From Pseudomonadota bacterium (GTDB taxonomy: Bacteria; Myxococcota_A; Polyangia; Polyangiales; Polyangiaceae), in contig JAFAER010000137.1 in assembly GCA_023423895.1 (NCBI GenBank), positions 1-36,605 of the forward strand: a stretch of DNA of 36,605 nucleotides. Direction: 5' to 3'. Positions 35,803-36,605 of this stretch are shown here, in pieces. Position 1 is the stretch's first letter. Each line of letters opens with the position of its first letter. Both the position numbers and the translations under genes were made by a program. Below the pieces are notes generated by a model. The model did not search any database, was not told the DNA's origin, and worked only from the letters and a program-made list of their open reading frames with translations.

Positions 35803-36605
35803 ATGACCGGATACGTGAAGCACGGTCTTGGCCGTGTGATGTCGCTTCTCTTCTTCTCGGGTGCTTGCGCTCTCATCTATCAGACGACGTGGTTCCGCGA
35901 GCTCCGGCTCATCTTCGGAGCGTCGACCGCGGCCACGGCCGCCGTCATGGCCGTGTTCATGGCCGGCCTCGGGCTTGGCAGTCACCTCCTCGGCAAGCGT
36001 GCCGACCGCGCGAAGAACCCGCTCGAGCTCTACGCGAACCTGGAGCTGCTGATCTCCGTCACGGCCGCAGTCACGCCTCTCCTCGTCGATGCTGCGCAGT
36101 GGGTCTACCTGCGCACGGGAGGGGTTGGAGCGTTGGGCACGGCGGGAGCGACCGCGGTTCGACTGCTGCTCTCGGTGGTCGTGCTCGCAGGGCCGACGAT
36201 CCTCATGGGAGGAACGCTCCCCGCTGCAGCGCGCGCCGTCGAGCGCAGCTCGGATGTCGGCCGCCAGCGCCTGTCCGCGCTCTACGGAATCAACACCTTC
36301 GGAGCCGTCGCCGGCGCTCTGGGTGCGAACTTCCTCTTCCTCGAGGTCTTCGGCACGCGACTCAGCCTGTGGCTCACCTGCCTCATCAACTTGCTCGTCG
36401 GAGTGATCGCACGTTCGCTGTCGCGTCGTGGCATCTCGCGCGAGGAAGCTGCCGATGAGACCGAGACGACCGAGGACAAAGAGGCGACCACATCGCCCGC
36501 GGCGGCTGGCTCCTCGCGTGGAGCTGCGTGGTTCCCTCCTGCAGCCGCGTTCATCTCGGGTGCCGTCTTCATGCTCATGGAGCTCGTCTGGTACCGGATG
36601 CTCGC
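35803..36605 (+). CDS. Polytopic membrane protein, N-terminal half of a spermidine-synthase-fused transporter type (runs off window end)
   Basis: 267 residues visible from ATG 35803. Repeated hydrophobic segments: LLFFSGACALIYQTTWFREL, LIFGASTAATAAVMAVFMAG, GLGLGSHLLGKRAD, GPTILMGGTLPAAARAV and LYGINTFGAVAGALGANFLF. These match the membrane half of bacterial proteins in which an MFS-like domain is fused to a spermidine-synthase-like methyltransferase fold. That second domain would lie past the window, so the fusion is inferred. An acidic cytoplasmic loop (EEAADETETTEDKEATT) separates two membrane groups. Confidence 0.75.
   Translation, partial: MTGYVKHGLGRVMSLLFFSGACALIYQTTWFRELRLIFGASTAATAAVMAVFMAGLGLGSHLLGKRADRAKNPLELYANLELLISVTAAVTPLLVDAAQWVYLRTGGVGALGTAGATAVRLLLSVVVLAGPTILMGGTLPAAARAVERSSDVGRQRLSALYGINTFGAVAGALGANFLFLEVFGTRLSLWLTCLINLLVGVIARSLSRRGISREEAADETETTEDKEATTSPAAAGSSRGAAWFPPAAAFISGAVFMLMELVWYRML

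Overview
This is a very GC-rich window whose codon third positions are almost all G or C. Its content points to a soil-type myxobacterium (Myxococcota, probably Polyangiales/Sorangiineae): many small lipoproteins of unknown function, Pro/Ser-rich PEGA proteins, an NtrC-type regulator beside type IV pilin genes, and a lamin-tail lipoprotein. The lineage is inferred from gene families only; no rRNA is present.

Layout. 1-3300: the 5' part of a glnD-like gene, an OmpA-like lipoprotein with a strong terminator, a Cys-rich lipoprotein, a small secreted protein and tRNA-Leu(CAG). 3300-4980: an accessory scar abutting the tRNA 3' end, with a frameshifted tyrosine-integrase remnant and one orphan gene. 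4979-7352: a lipoprotein alpha/beta hydrolase and a gene I cannot assign.

7245-11825 (minus strand) is the most interesting region. In transcription order it has two small Cys-repeat proteins, a SPASM-type radical SAM enzyme, a third Cys-repeat protein overlapping it by 4 bp, a 19-codon mini-ORF, and a B12-binding radical SAM enzyme fused to a PCMT-like methyltransferase. The three small proteins share a near-identical N-terminal block (ILARRA[RT]F[VI]AA) and then carry 11 copies in total of a Pro-x-x-Cys-Leu motif in Asp/Ala/Gly-rich spacers. Apart from one Cys at the end of the signal segment, every Cys lies in such a motif. I read this as a candidate RiPP-like, multi-core modified lipoprotein/peptide system.

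11956-14423: pyrC and carA (pyrimidine synthesis). 14650-22110: housekeeping and envelope genes (lamin-tail lipoprotein, SPFH/band-7 protein, rimO, two small lipoproteins, a large phosphodiester-glycosidase-like exoprotein). 22542-24935: PEGA protein.

25103-35698: a type IV pilus/glycan block. A PilR-like sigma-54 activator and a pilin-like gene are followed by five tightly packed genes: a TMTC-like GT-C protein with a TPR-like tail, a DUF2723/TMEM260-like GT-C protein, two methyltransferases and a large polytopic membrane protein. Then comes a second, PilA-like pilin with a candidate sigma-54 promoter and a clear terminator. The window ends inside a polytopic protein resembling the membrane half of spermidine-synthase-fused transporters.

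Short intergenic heptamer repeats (GGAGCCT) recur at several places, and a 39-bp tandem duplication covers the end of the SPFH gene.
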